5,819 bases of DNA from Comamonadaceae bacterium (GCA_947475495.1 CANJNX010000068.1:1-5819); one strand, 5' to 3'. Counted from the first letter of the stretch, positions 1 to 5,819 are shown. Notes: generated by a model not told the origin, from the sequence alone. A program made the numbers and translations.

Positions 1-712
1 GTTTGAGCTTGCGCGTTTTCACGGGGTAGCGTTGGGGGTTGCCTTGCGCATAGGCCAGGCACTGCGATTGCACCGGGCACTGCGTACACGCTGGATTTTT
101 TGGCAGGCACAGCGTGGCCCCCACGTCCATCATGCCTTGGGTGTAGCGTGGCATGGCGCTTGTTGATTTTGGCAGCACGGCAGCCGCAGCAGTCCACAAA
201 TGGCGCTCTTGCTGGGCCAAGGCCAAATCGCCATCAAAGCCGAGAACGCGGGTCAGGACGCGTTTGACATTGGCATCCAAAATAGCCACCCGCTCGCCGA
301 AACACAAAGAGCTGATTGCAGCCGCTGTAGATGGGCCAATACCAGGGAGTTGTTGTAATTCTTGTGCGGTCTTGGGAAAGTTGCCACCCCAATCTTGAAC
401 CACCACCTGCGCACAGCGATGCAGATTGCGCGCACGGCTGTAATAGCCCAAGCCGCTCCACAAACCCATGACTTCATCCAAGCTAGCTGCTGCCAAAGCG
501 GCAACCGTAGGAAGCCGCTGCAAAAACCGATCAAAGTAAGCCATGACGGTTGCCACCTGCGTTTGTTGCAACATGATTTCAGACAACCAAACACGATAAG
601 GGTCTTGGGTGTTTTGCCAAGGCAGATCGTTGCGCCCATGGACTTTTTGCCATGCAACGATCTGGTTCGCAAATTGCAAACGCGCAGGCGACGCTGTCAC
701 GGCTTTTGGCAT
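1..712 (-). CDS. mutY: A/G-specific adenine glycosylase MutY (3' end cut by window edge)
   Basis: MutY removes adenine mispaired with 8-oxoguanine (or G) in base excision repair, preventing G:C to T:A changes. I read this frame on the reverse complement; it is open to the window edge. Numbering from the GTG at 700-698, residues 35-49 hold the [15 protein letters not shown] block with the catalytic Glu41. A helix-hairpin-helix [12 protein letters not shown] lies at 118-129, with Ser124 where EndoIII enzymes have Lys. ILDANVKRV at 140-148 carries the catalytic Asp142. The 4Fe-4S loop is Cys198-X6-Cys205-X2-Cys208-X5-Cys214. About 233 residues are visible, so the C-terminal MutT-like domain that reads 8-oxoG is off the window. 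Two starts are possible: ATG at 712-710 (16-bp overlap with mutM, used here) or GTG at 700-698 (4-bp GTGA overlap). Neither has a clear Shine-Dalgarno sequence. It is probably co-transcribed and translationally coupled with mutM. Identity is certain; the start is not. Confidence 0.95.
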   Translation of the reverse strand, partial: MPKAVTASPARLQFANQIVAWQKVHGRNDLPWQNTQDPYRVWLSEIMLQQTQVATVMAYFDRFLQRLPTVAALAAASLDEVMGLWSGLGYYSRARNLHRCAQVVVQDWGGNFPKTAQELQQLPGIGPSTAAAISSLCFGERVAILDANVKRVLTRVLGFDGDLALAQQERHLWTAAAAVLPKSTSAMPRYTQGMMDVGATLCLPKNPACTQCPVQSQCLAYAQGNPQRYPVKTRKLK

Positions 713-1512
713 GTGGGGCAATAAAACGTGGCGCGCTGGCCCTGGCGAATCATGCGAATCACCGATGCACACACCCGACATTCCTCACCTTGGCGAGCGT
801 ACACCGCGGCCTCTAACTGGAAGTATCCCGATTCGCCGTGGGCGTTTGAAAAATCTTTGAGGGTGCTCCCCCCTTTTTCAACAGCCCTCGCGAGCACAGT
901 GCGAATGGCTTCGCGCAAACGCGCCACCCGCGGCCGACTTAAGCGCAGGGCACGGGTGGTGGGGCGAATGCCTGCCAAAAACAAAGCCTCGGATGCGTAA
1001 ATATTGCCAACACCGACGACTACTTCTCCCGCCAAAAGCACTTGCTTGATGGGCGCCTTGCGCAGCTTCAAGGCGCTCTGAAAATCGGCGAGTAAAAATT
1101 CTTCTCCCAAGGGCTCCACGCCCAGACTACCTAATAATTTTTGGGCTGGAGGGCTTTGCTCATGGGGCGCAAATACCACCGCACCAAAGCGCCTCGGATC
1201 ATTCAAGCGCAACAGGCCTTGGGTGGTTTCTAAATCGAAATGGTCGTGCTTACCCATGGCGCTGGTTTGCTCTCGAAACGTGAGGCTTCCAGACATTCCC
1301 AAATGCATCAGCAGCATGCCCTGCTGCAAGTCGATCAACAGGTATTTGCCACGGCGCCTCACCCCAAGAATGCGCTGCCCCAGCAATGCGCCTTGCTGGC
1401 AACCCAAAGGCCAGCGCAAAGGCTTACCTAAGCGCACGGAGAGAATCTTCGCCCCGGTAATTCGGTCGGCAAAACTCAGGCGGGTGACTTCAACTTCAGG
1501 CAGTTCAGGCAT
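697..1512 (-). CDS. mutM: Formamidopyrimidine-DNA glycosylase MutM/Fpg
   Basis: This bifunctional DNA glycosylase/AP lyase excises 8-oxoguanine opposite C and formamidopyrimidines, then cuts the backbone by beta,delta-elimination. The 271-residue product matches the usual length (E. coli about 269). It starts MPELPEVE: after Met removal, Pro2 is the Schiff-base nucleophile and Glu3 the general acid. Lys56 in RRRGKYLL is the conserved catalytic lysine. HLGMSGS at 70-76 holds the Met wedge and DPRRFG at 105-110 the Arg/Phe that fill the gap left by the flipped base. [11 protein letters not shown] at 165-175 contains the phosphate-gripping Asn170. The C-terminal zinc finger is Cys245-X2-Cys248 and Cys265-X2-Cys268, with Arg260 between. 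All key residues are present, so it should be active. It leads the mutM-mutY pair, and its stop overlaps the mutY start. The start codon lies 20-38 bp from the divergent TPR gene, so its promoter probably lies in or next to that gene's first codons. Confidence 0.97.
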   Translation of the reverse strand: MPELPEVEVTRLSFADRITGAKILSVRLGKPLRWPLGCQQGALLGQRILGVRRRGKYLLIDLQQGMLLMHLGMSGSLTFREQTSAMGKHDHFDLETTQGLLRLNDPRRFGAVVFAPHEQSPPAQKLLGSLGVEPLGEEFLLADFQSALKLRKAPIKQVLLAGEVVVGVGNIYASEALFLAGIRPTTRALRLSRPRVARLREAIRTVLARAVEKGGSTLKDFSNAHGESGYFQLEAAVYARQGEECRVCASVIRMIRQGQRATFYCPTCQKP

Positions 1513-1536
1513 AGATACAGGGGGTTAATGGCTTGG

Positions 1537-1568
1537 ATTATTATGGTCTGATGTCACGCTCTCTTCGA
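1537..1568 (-). promoter_or_regulatory. Candidate sigma70 promoter for mutM in the divergent gap
   Basis: On the minus strand CATAAT (1545-1540) matches the -10 consensus at 5 of 6 positions. With a 17-bp spacer, TCGAAG (1568-1563) matches the -35 box at only 3 of 6. Transcription would start near 1533, leaving a leader of about 21 nt before the mutM ATG. The same AT-rich island read on the plus strand gives TATTAT (1539-1544), a possible -10 for the TPR gene, but with no good -35 box. This is an inference from motif matching; the weak -35 makes it tentative. Confidence 0.35.
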
Positions 1569-3296
1569 TCGACCACCCAAGCGCTCTTTCTTTGCGCTTT
1601 TTTCTTGTCTGCGGGGAGCTCCTTGGCAGCGCCTTCTGAGGCAGAGCGATCCGAGCTGAACGCTGAACTTTTTTACCAATTGTTGCTCAGCGACCTGAGC
1701 TTGCAAAACGACGATCCCGTCAGTGCCTTTAGCCTCATGCTCGATGCGGCCCGAAAAGCCCACGACCCCCGCTTGTATGAGCGCGCGGTGGAATTGGCCC
1801 TGCGCGCGCGTGACGCCAATGGCGCCCTCAATGCGGCCAACGCGTGGCAGCGGGCTTACCCCAAATCACCAGACGCCGATCGCTATTTGCTGCAACTCCT
1901 GATTGGGTTGAACCGCGTAGAAGAAACAGGCTTGCCTTTGCAACGCAGTTTGGCAAATATTCCTGCGGCGCAAAGAGCCGTGGCTATCACCCAATTGGCA
2001 CGTCTTTTTTCCCGCGCCACCAATAAAAAATTGGCAGCCGATATCTTGGAAAAGTATTTACAGCCCGATCTGCGCAATACCCACTTTGCTGCACCAGCCT
2101 GGGCAGCAGTGGGCCAATTGCGCTTGCTTGCCGATGACAAGGCCGCAGCCCTGAGCGCCGCACAAAAAGGGGCACAAGCGCAGCCAGAATTTGAAGAGGT
2201 CGCGCAGCTGGCATTGAATTTATGGGACTTTCAAACCGCCACTGTTCAATCGCTGCTCAAGCCTTACTTTTCGGGGAAGCCTTCCGCTGAAATGCGCATG
2301 GCTTACGTCCGAAAATTGCTCGATACCCAAGCCTATGGCGATGCATTAAGCCAGTTGGAGTTGTTGTGTTCCGAAAAGCCAACGTTCGCAGACGCTTGGC
2401 TGTTGCGCGGCTCGATTGAGTTGGAAAAGAAAATGTATGCAGGGGCTGAAAAGTCGCTTTTGGTCTATTTGGCGTTGAATCCAGAGTCCCCTGCAAGCGC
2501 AACCGATGCTGAGACTGGGACCATGGCACGGGGCGTCGTCCAAACGTATTTTTTACTCTCTCAAATTGCAGAAATCAAAAAAGATTTCAAAGAAGCCCAA
2601 GCCTATTTAGCGCGGATTAAAAGCGCACCTGACGCTGCCAAAATTCAATTGCGCAGGGCGCTGCTCTTAGGCAAGCAAGGCCAGTGGGATGAGGCCCGAA
2701 CGCTGATACGCAACCTGCCAGAAACACAAGCCGATGACAGCCGCTTCAAGATCAACGCCGAATTGCAACTCTTGCGCGAGCACCATCAAGACCGACAAGC
2801 CTACCGATTGATAACCGAAGCCTTGCAACGTTTTCCCGGTGATCCTGATTTCACCTACGAGCTGGCCATGTCCGCTGACAAATTGGGCCGGTCCGGCGAG
2901 ATGGAAAAAATCCTGCGGGCATTGATTGCCGCCAAACCCGACTACTACGCAGCCTACAACGCCCTAGGTTACGCGTTGGCAGACCGCAATACCCAACTCA
3001 TTGAGGCAAGAACGCTCATCAACAAAGCCTTGGAATTCGCCCCCAATGATCCGTTTATTTTGGACAGTTTGGCCTGGCTGGAGTTTCGCAGCGGCAATCT
3101 ACCTTTAGCCTTGTCCATCTTAGAAAAAGCGTTTCAAGCTCGCCCAGATGCAGAAATTGCAGCGCACTTGGGCGAAGTCCATTGGAGCTTGAACCAACGC
3201 GAACAAGCCCAACGCATTTGGAAGCAAGGCCTTGAACTCAACCGGGACAATGAAACGCTCAAAAGTACGATCCGTCGTTTACCCGGAAAACTATGA
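1551..3296 (+). CDS. Secreted tetratricopeptide-repeat protein upstream of lolB
   Basis: This is a 581-residue helical-repeat protein, expected to be a periplasmic or membrane-associated scaffold; its partner is unknown. The N-terminus has a basic MSRSLRS segment, a hydrophobic core at about residues 11-22 and an SLA-AP cleavage site near residue 26. Cys15 does not sit in a lipobox, so it is not an obvious lipoprotein. The clearest TPR units lie at about 467-500, 501-535 and 536-568, with a further one near 281-314; the rest looks like degenerate TPR/SEL-type helices. No enzyme motif is visible. It resembles, as I recall, the TPR protein encoded next to lolB in Pseudomonas (PA4667), but I claim no homology search. 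I chose ATG 1551 because it gives a standard signal peptide. An in-frame TTG at 1533, eight bases after AGGGGG (1519-1524), would add six residues and has the better ribosome binding site. The stop overlaps the lolB ATG by 4 bp, so the two are translationally coupled. Confidence 0.88.
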   Translation: MSRSLRSTTQALFLCAFFLSAGSSLAAPSEAERSELNAELFYQLLLSDLSLQNDDPVSAFSLMLDAARKAHDPRLYERAVELALRARDANGALNAANAWQRAYPKSPDADRYLLQLLIGLNRVEETGLPLQRSLANIPAAQRAVAITQLARLFSRATNKKLAADILEKYLQPDLRNTHFAAPAWAAVGQLRLLADDKAAALSAAQKGAQAQPEFEEVAQLALNLWDFQTATVQSLLKPYFSGKPSAEMRMAYVRKLLDTQAYGDALSQLELLCSEKPTFADAWLLRGSIELEKKMYAGAEKSLLVYLALNPESPASATDAETGTMARGVVQTYFLLSQIAEIKKDFKEAQAYLARIKSAPDAAKIQLRRALLLGKQGQWDEARTLIRNLPETQADDSRFKINAELQLLREHHQDRQAYRLITEALQRFPGDPDFTYELAMSADKLGRSGEMEKILRALIAAKPDYYAAYNALGYALADRNTQLIEARTLINKALEFAPNDPFILDSLAWLEFRSGNLPLALSILEKAFQARPDAEIAAHLGEVHWSLNQREQAQRIWKQGLELNRDNETLKSTIRRLPGKL

Positions 3297-3820
3297 GCGG
3301 CAGGGATTCCAAAGCCATGGATTCCAAGGCCATGTTTTGGCGGGCAGGATGGCTCAGCATTCTCCTCTTTCTCACAGCGTGCAGTTCGGCGCCCATTGTT
3401 CAGCCCTCTGCCCAAAGAAGTGACAAGCACTGGCAGGGCCGCTTGGCGCTCAAAGTAGAAGGGCCCTCAGCCCAAGCATGGACGGCTTTTTTTGAACTCG
3501 ACGGTAACCCTGAGCGCGGCAGCTTGGTCTTGAGCAGCCTGTTTGGAACCCGATTAGCGCGCATGCAGTGGAGCCCGAACTCAGCGAGCTTGCAAACCCC
3601 CAACGAAACCCTGCAGTTTTCCTCTCTTGAGGCCATGGCGACACACCACACTTCCAGCCCCATACCAGTTGCGGCCCTGTTTTCCTGGCTGCAAGGGCAG
3701 CGATTTGACGTCAAAGGGTGGGACGTGTCACTGGACCAGCTCCCACAAGGCCGGCTCAGCGCCCTCCAGCGCGGCCCTGCCAATGCCTTGACGGAACTTA
3801 AAGTTATTCTCGAACGCTGA
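3293..3820 (+). CDS. lolB: Outer-membrane lipoprotein receptor LolB
   Basis: LolB takes lipoproteins from the periplasmic carrier LolA and inserts them into the inner leaflet of the outer membrane; it is itself a lipoprotein. The 175-residue precursor has a hydrophobic stretch at 19-28 ending in the lipobox LTAC, so Cys30 is lipidated. Ser31 at position +2 fits outer-membrane sorting. The mature part shows WQGRLALKVEG (47-57), FFELDG (66-71), the loop SSLFGTRLA (81-89) and SPIPVAALFSWLQG (122-135), which align with the E. coli LolB blocks around RGAFAY, NPLGSTEL and MPIPLNSLRQWILG. The loop residue Leu68 of mature E. coli LolB falls on Phe84 here. The protein is shorter than E. coli LolB (207). 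The start used is the ATG in the ATGA overlap with the TPR stop. In-frame ATGs at 3317 and 3332, inside a tandem repeat, would also leave a workable signal peptide. Confidence 0.9.
   Translation: MSGRDSKAMDSKAMFWRAGWLSILLFLTACSSAPIVQPSAQRSDKHWQGRLALKVEGPSAQAWTAFFELDGNPERGSLVLSSLFGTRLARMQWSPNSASLQTPNETLQFSSLEAMATHHTSSPIPVAALFSWLQGQRFDVKGWDVSLDQLPQGRLSALQRGPANALTELKVILER
3305..3334 (+). repeat. 15-bp tandem duplication at the start of lolB
   Basis: GATTCCAAAGCCATG (3305-3319) is followed at once by GATTCCAAGGCCATG (3320-3334), which differs at one base. In the lolB frame this encodes DSKAM twice (residues 5-14). Each copy ends in an ATG, giving additional possible starts at 3317 and 3332. CAGGGA at 3301-3306 lies 10 bases before the ATG at 3317 and could act as its ribosome binding site. 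The duplication is read directly from the sequence; any effect on start choice is inference. Confidence 0.9.
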
Positions 3821-3828
3821 AGTTGCCA

Positions 3829-4692
3829 ATGCAGTCGCTTTACGACCTCCCCGCCCCTGCAAAGCTCAATCTGTTTTTGCACATCACAGGCCAACGCGCC
3901 GACGGCTACCACTTGCTGCAGTCGGTGTTTATGCTGTTGGACTGGTGCGATCAGCTCAACTTTGACGTTCGCAACGATGGCGGCATCAGCCGCGAAGACC
4001 TGAGTTGGGCACTGCCTGAAGACGACTTGTGCGTTCGGGCAGCGAGGGCACTGCAACACGCCAGCCAATGCCCTTTGGGCGTTCACATTGGCATACGCAA
4101 GTCCGTGCCAGCCCAAGCCGGAATGGGCGGCGGGTCGTCTGACGCAGCGACCACTCTTTTGGCCCTGAATCGCCTTTGGAAACTCGATCTCTCCTTAGAA
4201 GCGCTGTCCGCAATTGGCCTCACACTGGGGGCCGATGTCCCATTTTTCCTTGGGGGCCATAACGCGTGGGTAGAGGGCGTGGGTGAAAAAATCACTCCGA
4301 TTGCCTTGGCGCCCGAGCGCTTTGTGGTGCTTAAACCCGACGCAGGGCTCGAGACCCGTTTGATTTTTTCAGACCCGTCTCTCAAACGGGACACGGAACT
4401 TGCTATAATTTCAGGCTTCGCTACAAACGCTTTTGGCTTCGGTCGAAACGATTTGCAAGCCGTTGCCCAAAAGTTATGTCCTGGTGTTAACCAAGCCCTT
4501 GAGTGGCTTGCCTCCAAGGGCTTAAACGCAAGGATGACGGGCTCTGGAAGCGCAGTTTTTGCGCATCTGACCCACGATATTGATTTGCAAGATGCGCCAC
4601 CTGCCATGCAAGTCAAATTGTGCCGAAGTCTAGAGATTCACCCTTTGCAGGGATGGGCACGCAGCGATGGTTTATCGGTGGGCAGCTTTTAG
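3829..4692 (+). CDS. ispE: 4-diphosphocytidyl-2-C-methyl-D-erythritol kinase IspE
   Basis: IspE phosphorylates the 2-hydroxyl of CDP-methylerythritol with ATP, the fourth step of the MEP pathway to IPP and DMAPP, in the cytosol. It belongs to the GHMP kinase superfamily. The 287-residue product is close to E. coli IspE (283). PAKLNLFLHITGQRADGYH at 10-28 holds the catalytic Lys12 and substrate-contacting His28. The glycine-rich ATP loop PAQAGMGGGSSDAA spans 94-107. LTLGADVPFF (131-140) carries the catalytic Asp136. GFGRNDLQ (203-210) is the conserved mid-region motif, and ARMTGSGSAVFA (234-245) is the third GHMP motif. The start is ATG 3829, which removes two residues compared with a TTG at 3823. 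It lies 8 bp after lolB, so the genes are probably in one operon. The coding region also contains an inverted repeat and an extended -10 motif at 4355-4409, possibly a promoter for the tRNA and prs downstream. Confidence 0.96.
   Translation: MQSLYDLPAPAKLNLFLHITGQRADGYHLLQSVFMLLDWCDQLNFDVRNDGGISREDLSWALPEDDLCVRAARALQHASQCPLGVHIGIRKSVPAQAGMGGGSSDAATTLLALNRLWKLDLSLEALSAIGLTLGADVPFFLGGHNAWVEGVGEKITPIALAPERFVVLKPDAGLETRLIFSDPSLKRDTELAIISGFATNAFGFGRNDLQAVAQKLCPGVNQALEWLASKGLNARMTGSGSAVFAHLTHDIDLQDAPPAMQVKLCRSLEIHPLQGWARSDGLSVGSF
4355..4390. repeat. Perfect 9-bp inverted repeat inside ispE
   Basis: CCCGTTTGA (4355-4363) and TCAAACGGG (4382-4390) are exact reverse complements separated by 18 bases. 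The spacer contains a second CCCGT (4374-4378), which can pair with ACGGG (4386-4390) in a shorter competing hairpin. AGACCCGT is also directly repeated at 4352-4359 and 4371-4378. No T-run follows the right arm, so it is not a simple intrinsic terminator. It ends 10 bases before the TGCTATAAT motif, where an operator or the -35 region would lie. Function is unknown and it may be chance within coding sequence. Confidence 0.6.
4381..4409 (+). promoter_or_regulatory. Candidate extended -10 promoter inside ispE for tRNA-Gln and prs
   Basis: TGCTATAAT at 4401-4409 matches the extended -10 consensus (TGnTATAAT) exactly. The hexamer CTCAAA (4381-4386), 17 bp upstream, is a poor -35 box, which extended -10 promoters tolerate. 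An AT-rich TTGATTTTTT run lies further up at 4360-4369. Transcription would start near 4416, about 290 nt before the mature tRNA 5' end, and would read into tRNA-Gln and prs. No better promoter is visible between here and prs. The motif is seen directly; its use is inferred. Confidence 0.5.
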
Positions 4693-4706
4693 CTGTCAAC
4701 CTGTGT

Positions 4707-4783
4707 AGGGGAATCGCCAAGTTGGTTAAGGCACTGGATTTTGATTCCAGCATGCGAAGGTTCGAATCCTTCTTCCCCTGCCA
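4707..4783 (+). tRNA. tRNA-Gln (anticodon UUG), CCA encoded
   Basis: The 77-nt sequence folds into a full cloverleaf. The acceptor stem AGGGGAA (4707-4713) pairs with TTCCCCT (4773-4779), followed by discriminator G4780 and an encoded CCA (4781-4783). The D stem is GCC (4716-4718) with GGC (4730-4732). The anticodon stem is CTGGA with TCCAG around the loop TTTTGAT; the anticodon TTG at 4741-4743 reads CAA. The variable loop is CATGC. The T stem is GAAGG with CCTTC around TTCGAAT (4761-4767). The A1-U72 end pair is weak, as usual for tRNA-Gln. It lies 14 bp after the ispE stop and 77 bp before prs, with no terminator on either side, so it is probably cut from a longer transcript. Confidence 0.98.
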
Positions 4784-4860
4784 AATGTGTTGTCTTGCCA
4801 TCGTGGCCAGTCAACTGCCCAAGAATCGACCGTCAACCCCATTTCCTCGCTGGAACCCAC
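4784..4860 (+). other. Spacer between tRNA-Gln and prs
   Basis: These 77 bases form the prs leader. I see no strong sigma70 promoter here. The only hairpin I can see is GCCA-tcg-TGGC (4797-4807), with a 4-bp stem and no following T-run, so it is not a terminator. A weak GGA (4852-4854) precedes the prs ATG at a usable distance. This supports prs being read through from upstream rather than from its own promoter in this gap. Confidence 0.5.
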
Positions 4861-5819
4861 ATGCAGGCACCTATTCCTCCTGACTTCATGGTTTTCACTG
4901 GCAATGCCAATCCTGGCATGGCCGCGGACATCGCTAATACCCTCGGAATTTCTCTGGGTTCCGCAACGGTAGGTCGTTTCTCCGACGGGGAAGTGGCAGT
5001 TGAAATCAACCAAAACGTCCGAGCCCGAGATGTCTTTGTGGTGCAAAGCACCTGCGCGCCTACCAACGAAAACCTGATGGAGCTGCTCATCATGGTGGAC
5101 GCCCTGAAACGGGCCTCGGCTGAGCGCATCAGCGCGGTGATTCCTTATTTTGGCTATGCGCGCCAAGACCGCCGCCCTCGCTCGACCCGCGTTCCCATTA
5201 CCGCCAAAGTGGTCGCCAACATGCTGCAAGCTGCCGGTGTGTCACGGGTCCTGACCATGGATTTACACGCCGACCAGATCCAAGGCTTTTTCGATATTCC
5301 AGTTGACAACATTTATGCCTCCCCCGTACTTTTGGGCGATTTGCGCCAAAAGAACTACGAAGACTTGATTGTGGTGTCACCAGACGTTGGCGGCGTGGTG
5401 CGCGCGCGCGCGCTGGCCAAGCAACTCAATTGCGACCTCGCCATCATTGACAAACGCCGACCCAAAGCCAATGTGAGTGAAGTGATGCACGTCATTGGCG
5501 AAATTGAAGGCCGCAACTGCGTCGTTATGGATGACATGATTGACACGGCGGGCACCCTGGTCAAGGCCGCAGAAGTGCTCAAGGCACGCGGCGCTAAAAA
5601 AGTCTATGCCTATTGCACCCACCCCATTTTTTCAGGTCCTGCCATTGAGCGTATTGCCAATGGTGATGCCTTGGATGAGGTGGTTGTCACCAACACGATA
5701 CCGCTCAGCGATGCGGCGTCACATTGCAAAAAAATTCGCCAACTCACCGTGGCTCCGCTGATTGCAGAAACAATCATGCGCATTGCCAAGGGTGAGTCGG
5801 TTATGAGTTTGTTCTCGGA
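4861..5819 (+). CDS. prs: Ribose-phosphate pyrophosphokinase (PRPP synthase), last few residues beyond window
   Basis: Prs makes PRPP from ribose 5-phosphate and ATP in the cytosol, feeding purine, pyrimidine, NAD, histidine and tryptophan synthesis. 319 codons are visible without a stop. The end, [14 protein letters not shown], matches the family C-terminus, so only a few residues should be missing (E. coli Prs has 315). VGRFSDGE lies at 37-44. [12 protein letters not shown] (94-105) belongs to the ATP-binding region. [11 protein letters not shown] (134-144) carries the metal-binding His136. IIDKRRP (195-201) holds Lys198 and Arg200, the flexible-loop catalytic pair. The PRPP/ribose-phosphate loop is [13 protein letters not shown] (221-233). 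All signature residues are intact, in class I form. I used ATG 4861; an internal ATG at 4888 (Met10) gives a length closer to E. coli, but the longer N-terminus resembles Burkholderiales homologues as I recall them. It probably shares a transcript with the tRNA. Confidence 0.97.
   Translation, partial: MQAPIPPDFMVFTGNANPGMAADIANTLGISLGSATVGRFSDGEVAVEINQNVRARDVFVVQSTCAPTNENLMELLIMVDALKRASAERISAVIPYFGYARQDRRPRSTRVPITAKVVANMLQAAGVSRVLTMDLHADQIQGFFDIPVDNIYASPVLLGDLRQKNYEDLIVVSPDVGGVVRARALAKQLNCDLAIIDKRRPKANVSEVMHVIGEIEGRNCVVMDDMIDTAGTLVKAAEVLKARGAKKVYAYCTHPIFSGPAIERIANGDALDEVVVTNTIPLSDAASHCKKIRQLTVAPLIAETIMRIAKGESVMSLFS
5400..5413. repeat. (GC)7 dinucleotide tract inside prs
   Basis: An uninterrupted 14-bp alternating GC run falls within the prs codons for Val-Arg-Ala-Arg-Ala (about residues 180-184). 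The amino acids are conserved in the family, but the codon choice making a perfect dinucleotide repeat is not forced. Such a run can slip during replication and can adopt Z-form DNA. The tract is directly visible; any consequence is inference. Confidence 0.85.

Noticed and set aside
253..672. 139-codon minus-strand reading frame across mutY
   Set aside because: It overlaps the true mutY frame, which encodes every MutY motif; this frame gives no recognisable protein.
1489..1517. TTCAAC-17-TAGATA as a plus-strand promoter for the TPR gene
   Set aside because: Both boxes match the consensus at only about half the positions, and the implied start would leave out the AGGGGG ribosome-binding candidate.
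3400..4116. 238-codon minus-strand reading frame opposite lolB and ispE
   Set aside because: It is antisense to two clear conserved genes, has no recognisable domain, and looks like a shadow of GC-rich codons.
4083..4616. 177-codon minus-strand frame opposite ispE
   Set aside because: Antisense to the ispE catalytic motifs; low-complexity composition and no domain.
4797..4807. Hairpin GCCA-tcg-TGGC as a terminator after the tRNA
   Set aside because: The stem is only 4 bp and no T-run follows.
4707..4860. tRNA-Gln as an integration site for a mobile element
   Set aside because: No integrase, no repeated tRNA 3' end and no foreign genes follow; prs comes directly after in the expected order.
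4726..5229. 167-codon minus-strand frame running through the tRNA and prs
   Set aside because: It crosses a complete tRNA and opposes the conserved prs reading frame, so it is not a credible gene.

Overview
The window carries housekeeping DNA from a proteobacterium. It is most likely a betaproteobacterium of the order Burkholderiales, and the wording of Prs, IspE and MutM looks Comamonadaceae-like to me. The grounds are the protein sequences and the gene order TPR protein - lolB - ispE - tRNA-Gln - prs. As I recall, the same order occurs in Pseudomonas, where rplY and pth follow. The base composition looks moderately GC-rich by eye. I see no insertion sequence, phage gene, CRISPR array or toxin-antitoxin pair. 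No stretch over 300 bases lacks a gene.

Left part, minus strand (1-1512): mutM (formamidopyrimidine-DNA glycosylase) and mutY (adenine glycosylase) form an overlapping pair. Together they are the excision half of the GO system, which removes 8-oxoguanine opposite C and adenine opposite 8-oxoguanine. mutY runs off the left edge and its 3' end, including the MutT-like C-terminal domain, is missing. mutM is complete.

Centre and right, plus strand (about 1551-5819): a run of genes starts back to back with mutM, with only 20-38 bp between the start codons. In order they are a secreted TPR protein, lolB (outer-membrane lipoprotein receptor, 4-bp overlap with the TPR gene), ispE (isoprenoid kinase of the MEP pathway, 8 bp further on), tRNA-Gln(UUG) 14 bp after ispE, and prs (PRPP synthase) 77 bp after the tRNA. 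The right edge cuts prs a few residues before its expected end. The first three genes look like one operon. The TPR protein and LolB both act in the envelope, and IspE supplies isoprenoid precursors for undecaprenyl carriers and quinones. tRNA-Gln and prs may also be driven by a promoter inside ispE.

I found no convincing new biological system. The items most worth a second look are an exact extended -10 motif inside ispE just after a perfect 9-bp inverted repeat, a 15-bp tandem duplication that gives lolB three in-frame ATG codons, the very tight divergent mutM/TPR start region, the TPR protein of unknown role tied to lolB, and a few substitutions at usually conserved positions in MutY and LolB.
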